Counted from the first letter of the stretch, positions 19,101 through 35,640 are shown. The stretch is 64,000 bases of DNA from Stenotrophomonas maltophilia (GCF_025642255.1 NZ_CP106759.1:62001-126000); one strand, 5' to 3'. Notes: generated by a model from the letters alone, not told the origin. Numbers and translations: made by a program.

Positions 19101-19973
19101 ATCGCGGGTGTCGGCGAATTCGACCTTGCGGATGCGGGTGGTCGGCGCGGTCAGCGCCGGTGGTGCGGTGCCGTCCCAGCCGAAGCGATGGCGCCAGGCA
19201 CGCAGGCCTGCCTCGGGAACCTCGGCGGTGGTGGGCGTAACGCCACGGGCCAGCGCCGCCACGGCCGGCGCATCGAGCATGCGGTCGTAGATGCGGATGT
19301 GCTGGAAATCGCTGCCGCGCAGGAAGTTGTAACGGCTCTGTACCTGGTACGGTGCCATCACCCGGCCGGCCAGGCCAAGCTGGTCCAGCGCGGCATCGTA
19401 GTCGCCGGTGGTCTGCGCGCGGGCCACTTCGCGTCCATCGATGAACAGGCGTACACCCTGGTCCTCGTCCCAGGCGAAGGCCAGATGCAGCCACTGGTCC
19501 GCGCGTGGCGGCGTGTCCATGCGGAACGAGACGCGGGTGCGGGCAAGATTGGCATCGGTGACGAACGCATCGAAACCGTGGCCGTTCCAGTCGATGCGCA
19601 GCCACGCCATGTCCCAGCTGCTGTGATCGGCATAGCCGACGCGGAAGATCACGAACGGGGCTTCGCCCACCGCGTACCGCGCCCGCCAATCGAAGGCCAG
19701 GGTGCCGCGCTGGGCCAGGATGTTGCCCGGCGCATCCCACGCCAGGACGCCATCGTCCTGCCATTGGATGGCCTTGCCGCGTACACCGTCATCGACCACC
19801 GCCACCCTGTCGCGGAAGTTCGGTATCGCCTCGCCGTGCGCCACGGTGGCCTGCAGGCCCTGGTTGGCGTCGACGTGGAACAGCAGGGTTGGGCCATCGG
19901 CAGCTGTCGCAGGGCCAGCAGCCAGGGCCACTGCCAGCAGCAGGCAGCGGGACAGGGTCGAGCGATGCGGCAT
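16173..19973 (-). CDS. Very large secreted LamG-domain protein, candidate polysaccharide lyase
   Basis: A 1266-residue protein with signal peptide (about 1-24, ending GPATA). A concanavalin/LamG-like jelly-roll occupies about residues 27-245 (QWLHLAFAWDEDQGVRLFIDGREVA, then RIYDRMLDAPAVAAL). A middle part follows with beta-rich, discoidin-like segments near residues 290-440. A long aromatic-rich region (about 640-1090) contains many His, Tyr, Trp and Asn clusters, such as YGDFGGGISDDSD, INTNSAMLYLNWGD, NEIHWATGATRGGELNDGSGGGDTLH and YMNTEGHWWSDR. This looks like the alpha-toroid of polysaccharide lyases or glycosidases. The C-terminus is beta-sandwich-like. I cannot name a family. It follows the TonB receptor on the same strand. 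As kduI needs unsaturated uronates and no other lyase is present, this is the best lyase candidate. The ATG has AAGGA at good spacing. Confidence 0.8.
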   Translation of the reverse strand: MPHRSTLSRCLLLAVALAAGPATAADGPTLLFHVDANQGLQATVAHGEAIPNFRDRVAVVDDGVRGKAIQWQDDGVLAWDAPGNILAQRGTLAFDWRARYAVGEAPFVIFRVGYADHSSWDMAWLRIDWNGHGFDAFVTDANLARTRVSFRMDTPPRADQWLHLAFAWDEDQGVRLFIDGREVARAQTTGDYDAALDQLGLAGRVMAPYQVQSRYNFLRGSDFQHIRIYDRMLDAPAVAALARGVTPTTAEVPEAGLRAWRHRFGWDGTAPPALTAPTTRIRKVEFADTRDLKAWMWKATDGIAETTWPGVYNRSRLPGRNDYFQLPDWNTYVEGGKHLDLTLPDGETVNRIEIRGAAFGTLAHGSDAAHATRTLFTRPRGVVRSVDPIPSLSGGVLRFSNVEQETPIQEIWAYAVSEGSEPDGTVKQTYTIDSQALPDYTNLDALRRYIDGRYPEAERSTVMALPKGAGSRRRDAVTLPAQPRPIVHVLIPSGVGDAPPDQPLIRSWAYSWENMHDGLDGVAIDLPALDLAATHEGLIPLNIRIKDPIWPARDMIDVSVSVQPGQKRTLWLDLRDRILTPDSLWLSIASAAPGFDARALDGAQIRLVFKPRAEALKEHVADRFNQVRDNWGFLVEEHTTSKRQRLYARVYADLSDLLRVDPDHALGRQYWNYISYNSQGRPPYSAPAVPAGVPAWAFHQVQDLAQVRRFVDWWIDHRQVPYGDFGGGISDDSDLTQQWPGLALMGVQPDRLNASLTALSDAVYRNGMFSNGLSTIETDELHAYEEGINTNSAMLYLNWGDPLTLERLMETVKAFDERIILPNPQGHLLFSSNWFGGNRIYREPNWQWQKPYSFPVLHPAFLLGQYNADPTGRRLVTGLADSYLAHAGTDAKGRFTLPNEIHWATGATRGGELNDGSGGGDTLHTFWAAWRWTGDAKYLQALDYRVARGGPGALANLGENIVEVLGRQQDWYPQLTAEADAGKTGFASLMAWQASGDLKYIDALHAEGLQAKVLRAYMNTEGHWWSDRVEAPSEFLQRARLGGIALKRNQSWPGHTVSWRFDRDGAAEQVALLVHAPSRERFTITSHNLGNRTISADMTGWNVASGTWRIRAGVDADGDGRIDGTPTERTVRLETSRAVPMQFRPGRTELFEFERVVAGSPVETRADLGVGRGDVQVDGQRVRVTVHSLGHVATGAGVAILEDTTGREIARTDVPAMAAPDDLEPKTAHVTLMIPAGHRGGLRVRVALADGGEEVTLLNNVVDVQR

Positions 19974-20076
19974 CAGATGTTTCCTTTCAACGGGCGACAG
20001 CCGGCGTAGGGCCGCCGGACCGTAGCAAGGCCACGCCGCCACGGCACCTTGCGGCGCAGCAGCGGTCGTGGCGAAC

Positions 20077-20102
20077 GGCGATGCACCGGTCGGCGCATCG
20101 CC
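20077..20102. repeat. Hairpin between TonB receptor and candidate lyase genes
   Basis: GGCGATGC and GCATCGCC form a perfect 8-bp stem with a 10-base loop, starting 8 bases after the receptor stop on the minus strand. No T-run follows, so it is more likely an mRNA-stabilising or attenuating structure separating receptor and enzyme expression than a strict terminator. Confidence 0.5.
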
Positions 20103-20110
20103 GGCGCTGC

Positions 20111-22876
20111 TCAGAACTTGTAGCGCACGCCGAGCAGGAACTGACGGCCGGTCTCGGTGTACTGCAACGGCAGGCGGCCGGTCGCGGGCGAATACACCCA
20201 CTCATCGGACGCTTCGTTGGTCAGGTTCACGCCTTCCAGGCTCAGTTCCAGCTGGTCACTGATCCGGTAACGGATCGACGCATCGATGACCGTGGTACCG
20301 GTCATGCCGTGGTAGCCGTCCAGATTGAAGCCGGTTTCCTGGCCCGGCACCTGGGTCAGGTAGTCATCGCGGTTGGTGGCCGAGATGCGCCCGGAGAAGG
20401 TGGTGCCTTCGTAGAACAGGGTCGCGTTCCACGAGGTGTTGGACAGGCCCAGCAGATCGTTCTTCATCACCGGCTGACCGGCCGAGTTGATGTACTGGAT
20501 CTTCGAATCCACCCAGGTGTAGTTCAGCTGCAGACCGAGGTTGGCCCACTTGCCCGGCAGGAAGGTGAAGGGCTGGGTGTAGTTCGCTTCTGCGCCGAAC
20601 AGCTCGCCACCCGGGGTGTTGACCGGACGGGTGAAGGTGAACTCATCGGTCGGCGATGCGCCGGTGCCGATCAGCAGTTCGGCAGGCAGGCCGCTGTCGG
20701 TGTACGGCCGATTCTCGCGCAGCGTCTGTACGGAGGTTTCGATGTCCTTGTAGAACAGGCCAAGGCCGGCCATGGCGCCTTCGGCGAAGTACCACTCGAA
20801 ACTCAGATCGACATTGGTCGCGCGGGTCGGATCCAGGTTGGGGTTGCCGCTGGAGATGGTGCGTGCGCCACCGGCCACGGCCACAGTGGCACCCGGCGTC
20901 AGGCTGCCCAGGCCGGGTCGGGTCATCACCTTGGCCGCACCCAGGCGGATCAGGAAATCGGGGGTGACTTCGGCAACCAGGTTGAACGAGGGCAGGGTGT
21001 CGTCGTAGGTGCGGGTGGCGGTGGTGGACGTGGTGCCACTGGCCAGCGTCGACAGCCCGGTGGAGGACTGCTTGGTGCGCACATAGCGTACGCCGACGTT
21101 GCCGGACAGCGGCAGCGAGCCGATCTCGGTGGAGAACTCACCCATCAGGTAGGCACCGCGATCCTTCTCTTCCACGCTGCGCACGTTGTTGGCGCGCGGT
21201 GCGACGGCGTAGATGCCGCTGTTGCTGTAGATGTCGAACTGATCGGCGACGGCGTCCAGATCCGGCACCACCCAGTTCGAGGGATTGCCGCTGATGCCCT
21301 TCAGCCCGGCCTGTGTGGTCATGTCCACCGGAACGATCCTGCTGCCATCGGCGAAGGTGGGCACGGCCAGCTCGCTGCCACGGCGCAGTTCGGTGGTCTT
21401 GAACGTGTAATCCTTGGCCAGCACGCCACCCTTGAGGCGGAAGCCGGGGCTGATGTTCCAGTTGAAGTCGATCTGGCCGGTATCGAAATCATTGTCCACG
21501 TACTGCGGTCGCAGGCGGATCTCCGCCAGTTCCCAGCCGTTGGGATCGGTGGGATCGATGCCGTAGTTGAGGATCGGCGAGCGGTTGTTGCCCCGGTAGT
21601 CGTAGCTGTAGCCGTCGACGTCGTACTTGTCCATGATGATGGTGGTCTGCACCGGGTTCTCATGCCGGGACCGCGAGACCCCCAGCTTGCCGGACAGGGT
21701 GAAGTCGTCGCTGAAGCGGTGCTGGCCGTTGAGGCTGATCTGCTTGAACTCGGTGCTCCACTCGTCGTGGCGGTTCTCGCTGCGGATGTCGACGTTGTCG
21801 AACTCGCCGTAGACCAGCGCGTTGTTCTCGATGACGCCGTTCCTGACGATCATCGACGGCTTGCCGGCCAGGCGTGGCTGGCTGGTGTTGGCACCGCGGC
21901 TGAAGGAAATCGCCTCGATGTAGTGCTCGTCGCGGGTGGCATCGATTTTCGAGTACAGCGCGTCCAGCGAGATCTCGGTCGCGTCGCTGGGCTTCCACTG
22001 CAGCGTACCGGTCACGCCCAGGCGCTTCTGCTCATGTTCCATCTGCACGTAGCGCGGGAAGCGCGGGTGGTAGACGTCGGCACTGCGCGCGGCGGTGAAC
22101 GGGGACGAGGCACTGAAGTTGCCGTTGCTCGGGCCGTTGGCCCAGCGGCCCGTGTTGGAGCCCTCCTCCAGCGCCTGGCGCTCGGAGTAGGCCACCGACA
22201 GCAGGGCGCCGAACGTACCGTCGGCGAAGATGTTCGACACCAGCGCGGCCATGCGCGGGTCGGCCTTCTCCGCCATCGCGTTGTAGCCGGCCTGGCCGCT
22301 GGCGGCGAAGGTGAAGCCGTCATAGTCGAACGGCCTCGCCGTGCGCAGATCGACGGTGGCGCCCAGCGAGCCTTCTTCGACATCGGCCGAAGCGGTCTTG
22401 CGCACCACCAGCTGCGAGAACAGGTCGGAGGCGAAGACATTGAAGTCGAAGCCACGGCCGCGGTTGGTACCACCGCTCTGATCACCGGCGCCGACGGTGG
22501 TCAGCGCCTCCATGCCGTTGATGCGCACGCGGGTGAAATCCGGGCCGAGGCCGCGCACCGAGATGTTGCGGCCCTCGCCGGCCTCGCGGGTGATGACCAC
22601 ACCCGGGATGCGCTGCAACGACTCGGCCAGGTTCAGATCCGGGAACTTGCCGATGTCCTCGGCGACGATGGCGTCGACCACGCCGGCCTCGCCACGCTTG
22701 ATGTCCAGCGCCTTCTCCACGCTGGCGCGGTAGCCGGTGACGGTGACCGTATCCAGGTCCGTGGCGCCGGCGGCGCTGCTCTGCTGCTGGGCGGTCGCAT
22801 TGGCCGCCAGGGCCAGTCCGACGGCCATAGCGAGCAAGGTAACCGGTGTCTTTTTTTGGTGGTTCCGAGACTGCAT
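20111..22876 (-). CDS. TonB-dependent outer-membrane receptor (carbohydrate type)
   Basis: A 921-residue receptor. The signal peptide (about 1-29) is followed by a TonB box (LDTVTVTGYR) and a plug domain (ALDIKRGEAGVVDAIVAEDIGKFPDLNLAESLQRIPGVVITRE, then ISVRGLGPDFTRVRINGMEA). A 22-strand barrel ends in the typical RQFLLGVRYKF with a terminal Phe. The plug sequence matches the Xanthomonadaceae receptors found in carbohydrate-utilisation loci. The start is the ATG preceded by GGGGAAAGG; an upstream TTG is less likely. It is divergent from kdgK and heads a unit with the LamG-like enzyme. Likely cargo: oligosaccharides of the uronate-containing polymer. A putative operator copy lies inside its own 5' coding region and another just upstream. 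Confidence 0.95.
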   Translation of the reverse strand: MQSRNHQKKTPVTLLAMAVGLALAANATAQQQSSAAGATDLDTVTVTGYRASVEKALDIKRGEAGVVDAIVAEDIGKFPDLNLAESLQRIPGVVITREAGEGRNISVRGLGPDFTRVRINGMEALTTVGAGDQSGGTNRGRGFDFNVFASDLFSQLVVRKTASADVEEGSLGATVDLRTARPFDYDGFTFAASGQAGYNAMAEKADPRMAALVSNIFADGTFGALLSVAYSERQALEEGSNTGRWANGPSNGNFSASSPFTAARSADVYHPRFPRYVQMEHEQKRLGVTGTLQWKPSDATEISLDALYSKIDATRDEHYIEAISFSRGANTSQPRLAGKPSMIVRNGVIENNALVYGEFDNVDIRSENRHDEWSTEFKQISLNGQHRFSDDFTLSGKLGVSRSRHENPVQTTIIMDKYDVDGYSYDYRGNNRSPILNYGIDPTDPNGWELAEIRLRPQYVDNDFDTGQIDFNWNISPGFRLKGGVLAKDYTFKTTELRRGSELAVPTFADGSRIVPVDMTTQAGLKGISGNPSNWVVPDLDAVADQFDIYSNSGIYAVAPRANNVRSVEEKDRGAYLMGEFSTEIGSLPLSGNVGVRYVRTKQSSTGLSTLASGTTSTTATRTYDDTLPSFNLVAEVTPDFLIRLGAAKVMTRPGLGSLTPGATVAVAGGARTISSGNPNLDPTRATNVDLSFEWYFAEGAMAGLGLFYKDIETSVQTLRENRPYTDSGLPAELLIGTGASPTDEFTFTRPVNTPGGELFGAEANYTQPFTFLPGKWANLGLQLNYTWVDSKIQYINSAGQPVMKNDLLGLSNTSWNATLFYEGTTFSGRISATNRDDYLTQVPGQETGFNLDGYHGMTGTTVIDASIRYRISDQLELSLEGVNLTNEASDEWVYSPATGRLPLQYTETGRQFLLGVRYKF
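22838..22850. promoter_or_regulatory. Operator-like motif inside the 5' end of the receptor gene
   Basis: GGTAACCGGTGTC is an exact 13-base match to the core of the kduI operator, but lies about 30 bases into the receptor coding sequence, in the signal-peptide codons. A site here could act as a roadblock or pair by looping with the upstream copy. Confidence 0.45.
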
Positions 22877-22924
22877 GCCTTTCCCCTCTCCCAAAGGTCT
22901 GGTGCTGCGGCTGTTTCAGCGTGA

Positions 22925-22939
22925 TGACACCGCTGGTCA
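22925..22939. promoter_or_regulatory. Putative LacI-regulator operator upstream of the receptor
   Basis: TGACACCGCTGGTCA matches the locus motif (TGACACCG-N-T-N-N-CCA) at all but one fixed position and is nearly self-complementary. It lies about 50 bases before the receptor start, within the region divergent to kdgK. Confidence 0.6.
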
Positions 22940-23071
22940 GAGCGGACGTTAGCAGCACGTCCCGGATCCGGCATCTTGCACCGCAACAGATCTGAAATGT
23001 CTCCAAGAGGCTTGCAGGACAATGCTTCCGTCAGTTCCTACGGGTGCGTGGGGCGCATCGGAAGGCTAGAA

Positions 23072-23086
23072 TGACACCGATGGCCA
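23072..23086. promoter_or_regulatory. Putative LacI-regulator operator upstream of kdgK
   Basis: TGACACCGATGGCCA matches the locus motif and lies about 75 bases before the kdgK start. The receptor and kdgK promoters thus each have their own copy in the 285-base divergent region. Confidence 0.6.
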
Positions 23087-23161
23087 AACGCCGCGCCGAC
23101 GCGTGGTACACATTCACGCCGTGCAGTTTCACATGCTGGCGGCAAGCGGGGAGGAGTGGAG

Positions 23162-24181
23162 ATGGGGCGTATCGTATGTTTCGGGGAACTGCTGCTGCGG
23201 CTCGGCGCGCCCGGTCGCGAGCTGCTGCTGCAGTCGCCGCAGCTGCAGGTGCACGTGGGCGGGGCGGAAGCAAACGTGGGTGTCTCGCTGTCCCGATTCG
23301 GACATGACGTGGCCATGGTCAGCACGGTGCCCGGCAATGCCCTGGGGGCGCACGCACTGGGTGAACTGCGCCGCCATGGCGTCGATACGCGGGCGGTGCG
23401 CGAGGTGGCGGACGGTCGCATGGGCCTGTACTTCCTCACCACCGGCGCGGTGCAACGTGCCAGCGAGGTGGTGTACGACCGGGCCGATTCAGCCTTCGCG
23501 CGCAGCACTGCAGCCGATCATGACTGGCCGGCGCTGCTGCAGGGCGCGGACTGGCTGCACCTGTCCGGCGTCAGCCCTGCGCTGGGGCCGCAGGTGGCCG
23601 AGGCGACGCTGGCGGCGGCATGCGCCGCGCGTGCCAGTGGCGTGCGCGTTTCCTTCGACGGCAATTTCCGGCCCACGCTGTGGCAGCGCTGGGGCGGCGA
23701 CGCGCAGGCGATCCTGCATGCCCTGTTCGACCAGGCTGACATCGTGTTCGCCGACTACCGCGATATCGAAGTGATCCTGGGCCAGCGCTTTACCCAGGCC
23801 GGCGCCGTGGAGCGCGTGGACGCTGCCGCAGCGGCGGCATTCGCCGCGTTCCCGCGGCTGCAATGGCTGGCATGCACGCAACGGCAGGCGCTGAGCGTGG
23901 ACCATCATGCGCTGGGCGCCCTGCTGCTGGGCCGTGAGGGCGTGCGTGCGCAGGCGCCCGTGCGGCAGCTGACCGGCATCATCGATCGCATCGGCGGCGG
24001 CGATGCCTTCGCGGCAGGCATCCTGCATGGCATCCTGTCAGGCTTCGATGCCGACGCCACCGTGCGTTTCGGCCTGGCTGCCGGCGGACTGAAGCATTCC
24101 ATCCCCGGCGATTTCAATCCTGTCAGCGAAGCTGACGTGCTGGCCCAGATGGGCGAGGAGCGATTCGATGTCCGGCGCTGA
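23162..24181 (+). CDS. kdgK: 2-dehydro-3-deoxygluconokinase (KDG kinase)
   Basis: A 339-residue PfkB/ribokinase-family sugar kinase that phosphorylates KDG to KDPG with ATP. The opening RIVCFGELLLRL, the substrate-lid region VGGAEANVGVSLSRFG, VSFDGNFRPTLW and the C-terminal catalytic signature DRIGGGDAFAAGILHG with the base aspartate are all present. The C-terminal segment SIPGDFNP is typical of KdgK. I start at the ATG with GGAG at good spacing, two codons after a GTG. The coding end overlaps eda by 14 bases, so the two are translationally coupled. A putative operator lies upstream, tying it to the uronate regulon. Confidence 0.96.
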   Translation: MGRIVCFGELLLRLGAPGRELLLQSPQLQVHVGGAEANVGVSLSRFGHDVAMVSTVPGNALGAHALGELRRHGVDTRAVREVADGRMGLYFLTTGAVQRASEVVYDRADSAFARSTAADHDWPALLQGADWLHLSGVSPALGPQVAEATLAAACAARASGVRVSFDGNFRPTLWQRWGGDAQAILHALFDQADIVFADYRDIEVILGQRFTQAGAVERVDAAAAAAFAAFPRLQWLACTQRQALSVDHHALGALLLGREGVRAQAPVRQLTGIIDRIGGGDAFAAGILHGILSGFDADATVRFGLAAGGLKHSIPGDFNPVSEADVLAQMGEERFDVRR

Positions 24182-24806
24182 TCCGCGCGTTCGCGCGGTA
24201 CTGAAACTGGCACCGGTGATTCCGGTGTTCACCCCCGATGATGTCGACGATGCCGTGCAGGTGGCGCAGGCGCTGTTCCGGGGCGGTCTGCCGGTGATCG
24301 AGGTCACCCTGCGCACACCCCGTGCGATGGATGCCATCCGGGCAATGGTCGAGGCCGTACCCGACGCGGTGGTGGGGGCCGGAACGGTGCTGACGCCCGC
24401 GCAGATGGAGGCGGCCAGGGCCGCAGGTGCGCGCTTCGCGGTGTCGCCGGGCGCAACGCCGACGCTGTACGCGGCCGCGCGCGATGCCGACCTGCCGTAT
24501 CTGCCGGGCGTGGCCACGGGGTCCGAGCTGATCCTTGGCCTCGAGCATGGCCTGGATACCTTCAAGTTCTTCCCCGCGGTGCAGGCCGGCGGCGCGGCAC
24601 TGCTGGCGGCCTGGCACGGCCCCTTCGCCGACGTGCGCTTCTGCCCGACCGGTGGCATCAGTGCCCAGACCGCGGCGCAGTTCCTGCACCTGCCGAACGT
24701 GCTGTGCGTGGGCGGTTCATGGCTGACCACGGCGGCCTTGCTGCAGACCCGCGACTGGGGCGCGATCGAACGCCTGGCACGCGAGGCGTCCGTGCTGGCG
24801 GGCTGA
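24168..24806 (+). CDS. eda: KDPG aldolase (2-dehydro-3-deoxyphosphogluconate aldolase)
   Basis: A 212-residue class I aldolase that cleaves KDPG to pyruvate and glyceraldehyde-3-phosphate. The Schiff-base lysine is Lys133 (DTFKFFPA), the conserved glutamate is Glu45 (VIEVTLRT), and the phosphate-binding FCPTGGIS segment is intact. It overlaps the end of kdgK by 14 bases and completes the four-step route from unsaturated uronates to central metabolism in this locus. A second eda copy elsewhere for the Entner-Doudoroff pathway is possible but cannot be seen here. Confidence 0.96.
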   Translation: MSGADPRVRAVLKLAPVIPVFTPDDVDDAVQVAQALFRGGLPVIEVTLRTPRAMDAIRAMVEAVPDAVVGAGTVLTPAQMEAARAAGARFAVSPGATPTLYAAARDADLPYLPGVATGSELILGLEHGLDTFKFFPAVQAGGAALLAAWHGPFADVRFCPTGGISAQTAAQFLHLPNVLCVGGSWLTTAALLQTRDWGAIERLAREASVLAG

Positions 24807-24828
24807 ACCGGCAGGCAATCTTCCAGGA

Positions 24829-24844
24829 TTTGATCGGGATCAAA
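24829..24844. promoter_or_regulatory. FNR/ANR-type box upstream of alcohol dehydrogenase
   Basis: TTTGAT-CGGG-ATCAAA is a perfect 6-bp inverted repeat with a 4-base spacer and contains the FNR consensus TTGAT-N4-ATCAA exactly. It lies about 65 bases before the dehydrogenase start, a position suitable for activation under low oxygen. Confidence 0.7.
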
Positions 24845-24900
24845 GCGCCGGCCTCGTGCCGGCGTCACTCTGTCTGCAAGCGCACGACGGAGGAAAACCC

Positions 24901-25929
24901 ATGAACAGAACCATGAAGGCCGCTGTCGTTCGCGAGTTCGGCAGCCCACTGGTCATCGAGGAAGTTCCGGTACCACGCCCGGGGGCGGGCGAGGTGCTGG
25001 TCAGGATCGAAGCCTGCGGTGTCTGCCACACCGACCTGCACGCCGCCGAGGGCGACTGGCCGGTGAAACCGGACCCGCCGTTCATCCCCGGCCACGAGGG
25101 CGTGGGGCACATCGTGGCCGTGGGCGGCGGGGTCGGGCATGTCAAGGAAGGCGACAGGGTCGGCATCCCCTGGTTGTACTCGGCGTGTGGCCATTGCGAA
25201 CACTGCCTGGGCGGCTGGGAAACGCTGTGCGAGACGCAGCGCAACACCGGCTACTCGGTCAACGGCGGCTTCGCCGAGTTCGCACTGGCCGATGCCAACT
25301 ATGTCGGCCTGCTTCCGAAGGAGGTGGGCTTCGTCGAGATCGCGCCGGTGCTGTGCGCCGGCGTGACGGTCTACAAGGGCCTGAAGGTGACGGACACGAA
25401 GCCCGGTGACTGGGTGGCGATCTCCGGCATCGGTGGCCTGGGCCACATGGCGGTGCAGTACGCGCGTGCGATGGGCCTGAACGTGGCTGCCATCGACGTG
25501 GAGGACAGCAAGCTGGCACTCGCGCGGCGGCTGGGCGCGCAGGTCACGGTCAACGCGCGCACGACCGATCCGGCAGCATTCCTGAAGAAGGAGATCGGTG
25601 GCGCACACGGGGCGCTGGTCACCGCGGTATCGCCCAAGGCCTTCGAGCAGGCGCTGGGCATGGTCCGGCGGGGCGGCACGGTCTCGCTCAACGGACTGCC
25701 ACCGGGCAACTTCCCACTGGACATCTTCGGCATGGTCCTCAATGGCGTGACGGTGCGCGGTTCGATCGTCGGCACGCGGCTGGATCTGCAGGAGTCGCTG
25801 CAGTTCGCCGCCGAGGGCAAGGTGGCGGCCACGGTCAGCACCGACCGCCTGGAAAACATCAACGAGGTGTTCGCCCGCATGCGCGCGGGCACCATCGACG
25901 GGCGCGTGGTACTGGACATGGCCGCCTGA
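24901..25929 (+). CDS. adhP: Zinc-dependent alcohol dehydrogenase (AdhP-type)
   Basis: A 342-residue medium-chain dehydrogenase that interconverts primary alcohols and aldehydes with NAD. Catalytic zinc ligands are Cys42 ([14 protein letters not shown]), His65 with Glu66 (PGHEGVG) and Cys152; structural zinc ligands are Cys96, Cys99, Cys102 and Cys110. The Rossmann motif GIGGLGHMA follows. The ATG at 24901 has GGAGG at good spacing and starts the usual MKAAVV region. It follows eda by about 94 bases but has its own FNR-type box, so it is probably a separate unit induced at low oxygen, as AdhP enzymes often are. Confidence 0.95.
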   Translation: MNRTMKAAVVREFGSPLVIEEVPVPRPGAGEVLVRIEACGVCHTDLHAAEGDWPVKPDPPFIPGHEGVGHIVAVGGGVGHVKEGDRVGIPWLYSACGHCEHCLGGWETLCETQRNTGYSVNGGFAEFALADANYVGLLPKEVGFVEIAPVLCAGVTVYKGLKVTDTKPGDWVAISGIGGLGHMAVQYARAMGLNVAAIDVEDSKLALARRLGAQVTVNARTTDPAAFLKKEIGGAHGALVTAVSPKAFEQALGMVRRGGTVSLNGLPPGNFPLDIFGMVLNGVTVRGSIVGTRLDLQESLQFAAEGKVAATVSTDRLENINEVFARMRAGTIDGRVVLDMAA

Positions 25930-26021
25930 CACCCGTGCATGGCCGCCGCGGCCCGGCACCCTCTCCCACGGGTGCGGCGGTCATGCCGATCGATGCGCGC
26001 CCGGCGCAGCGGCACAGGTGG

Positions 26022-26897
26022 TCAGCGCTGTGACCCAGCGCGCCGGGCGGCAGCCGTCGCCCAGCGCGCCGCCACCACCGGAGCCGTGATGCACACCGCC
26101 TGGTCGGTCACCGTGGTCACCGCGCGTTCCAGCAGCTGGATGTCTGCCTCGTGCTGGCGTGCCACGTGCGGGTCCTCGAAGAAGATGGCGCGCTGGCAAC
26201 GGCCCTCCAGCACGCGGTCGGCGATCTGCGCATCGCCCCCCATCGGTCCGCTCTGGTAGCGCGTCACCCAGGGCGTGTCGCTGGGCCAGCCGCGGCTCCA
26301 TGCCAGCTCGTTGAGGCGCTGACCGGTGGTCCCGGTCGCCACCCGCTCGCCGAAGCGTGCCAGCACGTCGAAGTGCTCGTCGGCGAAGGCGAGCATCGCC
26401 GCCTTCATCGCATCATGCGCGATCAGTGCCAGGGTCTGGGTACCGAAGGCGTGCAGATCGTCGGCACCGGCGTCGGCCTGCAGGCCGGCGTGCACGCGCT
26501 CCACCTCGATCCAGTCGCGTGCGGTGGCTACCGTGGAAATGAAAGGTTTGCCGTGGATCACGCACTGCCGCTTGAGCGCGGTCGCTTCGGGAAACACCGA
26601 GGACGGATCGACCGGATCGATCAGATAGATGGCACCGTCGAGCGTGCGCTGCGGGCCCATGCCGACCACCTCCGCGACCAGCTTCATCAGCCCGCCCTCG
26701 CGGCCGTAGGGATAGCGATGGAGGCCGGCATAGCCGTCGAGGAAGCCGTGGCGCCCGATCGCATCATGGGTGCGGCCGACAGCGTGCAGCGTGATGCCCA
26801 GTTCGCGCAGGCCCGGTTCGCAGGCACGCAGCCAGCGGAACAGGGCGGCGCGCGCATCCTGGTGGTGGAGCCGGTTGGCGGCCAGGCCGATACGCAT
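26022..26897 (-). CDS. Tandem methylglyoxal-synthase protein with degenerate N-terminal copy
   Basis: A 291-residue protein, about twice the length of E. coli MgsA (152). The C-terminal half (from about residue 154) carries the active-site set: ALIAHDAMK (His161, Asp162, Lys165), the phosphate loop ATGTTG (187-192), SGPMGGDAQ (Asp222) and His249/Asp252. The N-terminal half follows the same fold order (GLAANR, AVGRTH, YPYGREGGLMKL, AIYLIDPVDPSS, KPFISTVATARDWI) but has lost the catalytic residues. Methylglyoxal synthase converts dihydroxyacetone phosphate to methylglyoxal under phosphate stress. The N-terminal half may be regulatory. It is divergent from the hybrid kinase gene. Catalysis is likely but not certain. 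Confidence 0.8.
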   Translation of the reverse strand: MRIGLAANRLHHQDARAALFRWLRACEPGLRELGITLHAVGRTHDAIGRHGFLDGYAGLHRYPYGREGGLMKLVAEVVGMGPQRTLDGAIYLIDPVDPSSVFPEATALKRQCVIHGKPFISTVATARDWIEVERVHAGLQADAGADDLHAFGTQTLALIAHDAMKAAMLAFADEHFDVLARFGERVATGTTGQRLNELAWSRGWPSDTPWVTRYQSGPMGGDAQIADRVLEGRCQRAIFFEDPHVARQHEADIQLLERAVTTVTDQAVCITAPVVAARWATAAARRAGSQR

Positions 26898-27055
26898 CGA
26901 ACGCTCCGTGGGCTGGTAGAAGCGGCAGTTTATGTCGCGAATGGCCAATTCTGCGCGCTTTGCAACTTTCCTCATTGTTGCTGTGCCGTGCGTCGCTAGC
27001 GTGGCAGGCAGAGCGGTACCGCTGCGCGGCCGTCGTCTCCGCCTGCGATTCGAGG

Positions 27056-35499
<8,444 letters not shown>

Positions 35500-35640
35500 C
35501 TCTACCTCGATGCGGAATGAAATGAGCGGGGACACTCAAGCCCGCCCAATCCCTGGAGCGCATCGTGAGGCCACCGGATGCCTCGAATAAAGCACAGGTT
35601 GCTGCAACGCCGCAATACACGGTTGCAGGTGCAACGGAAA

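Noticed and set aside
19889..22924. Over 1000-codon open frame opposite the TonB receptor
   Set aside because: Shadow frame; the receptor on the other strand has signal peptide, plug and terminal Phe.
25930..25974. Inverted repeat CACCCGTG/CACGGGTG after adhP as a terminator
   Set aside because: The 29-base loop and lack of T-run make it a poor terminator, and it could be chance in GC-rich DNA.
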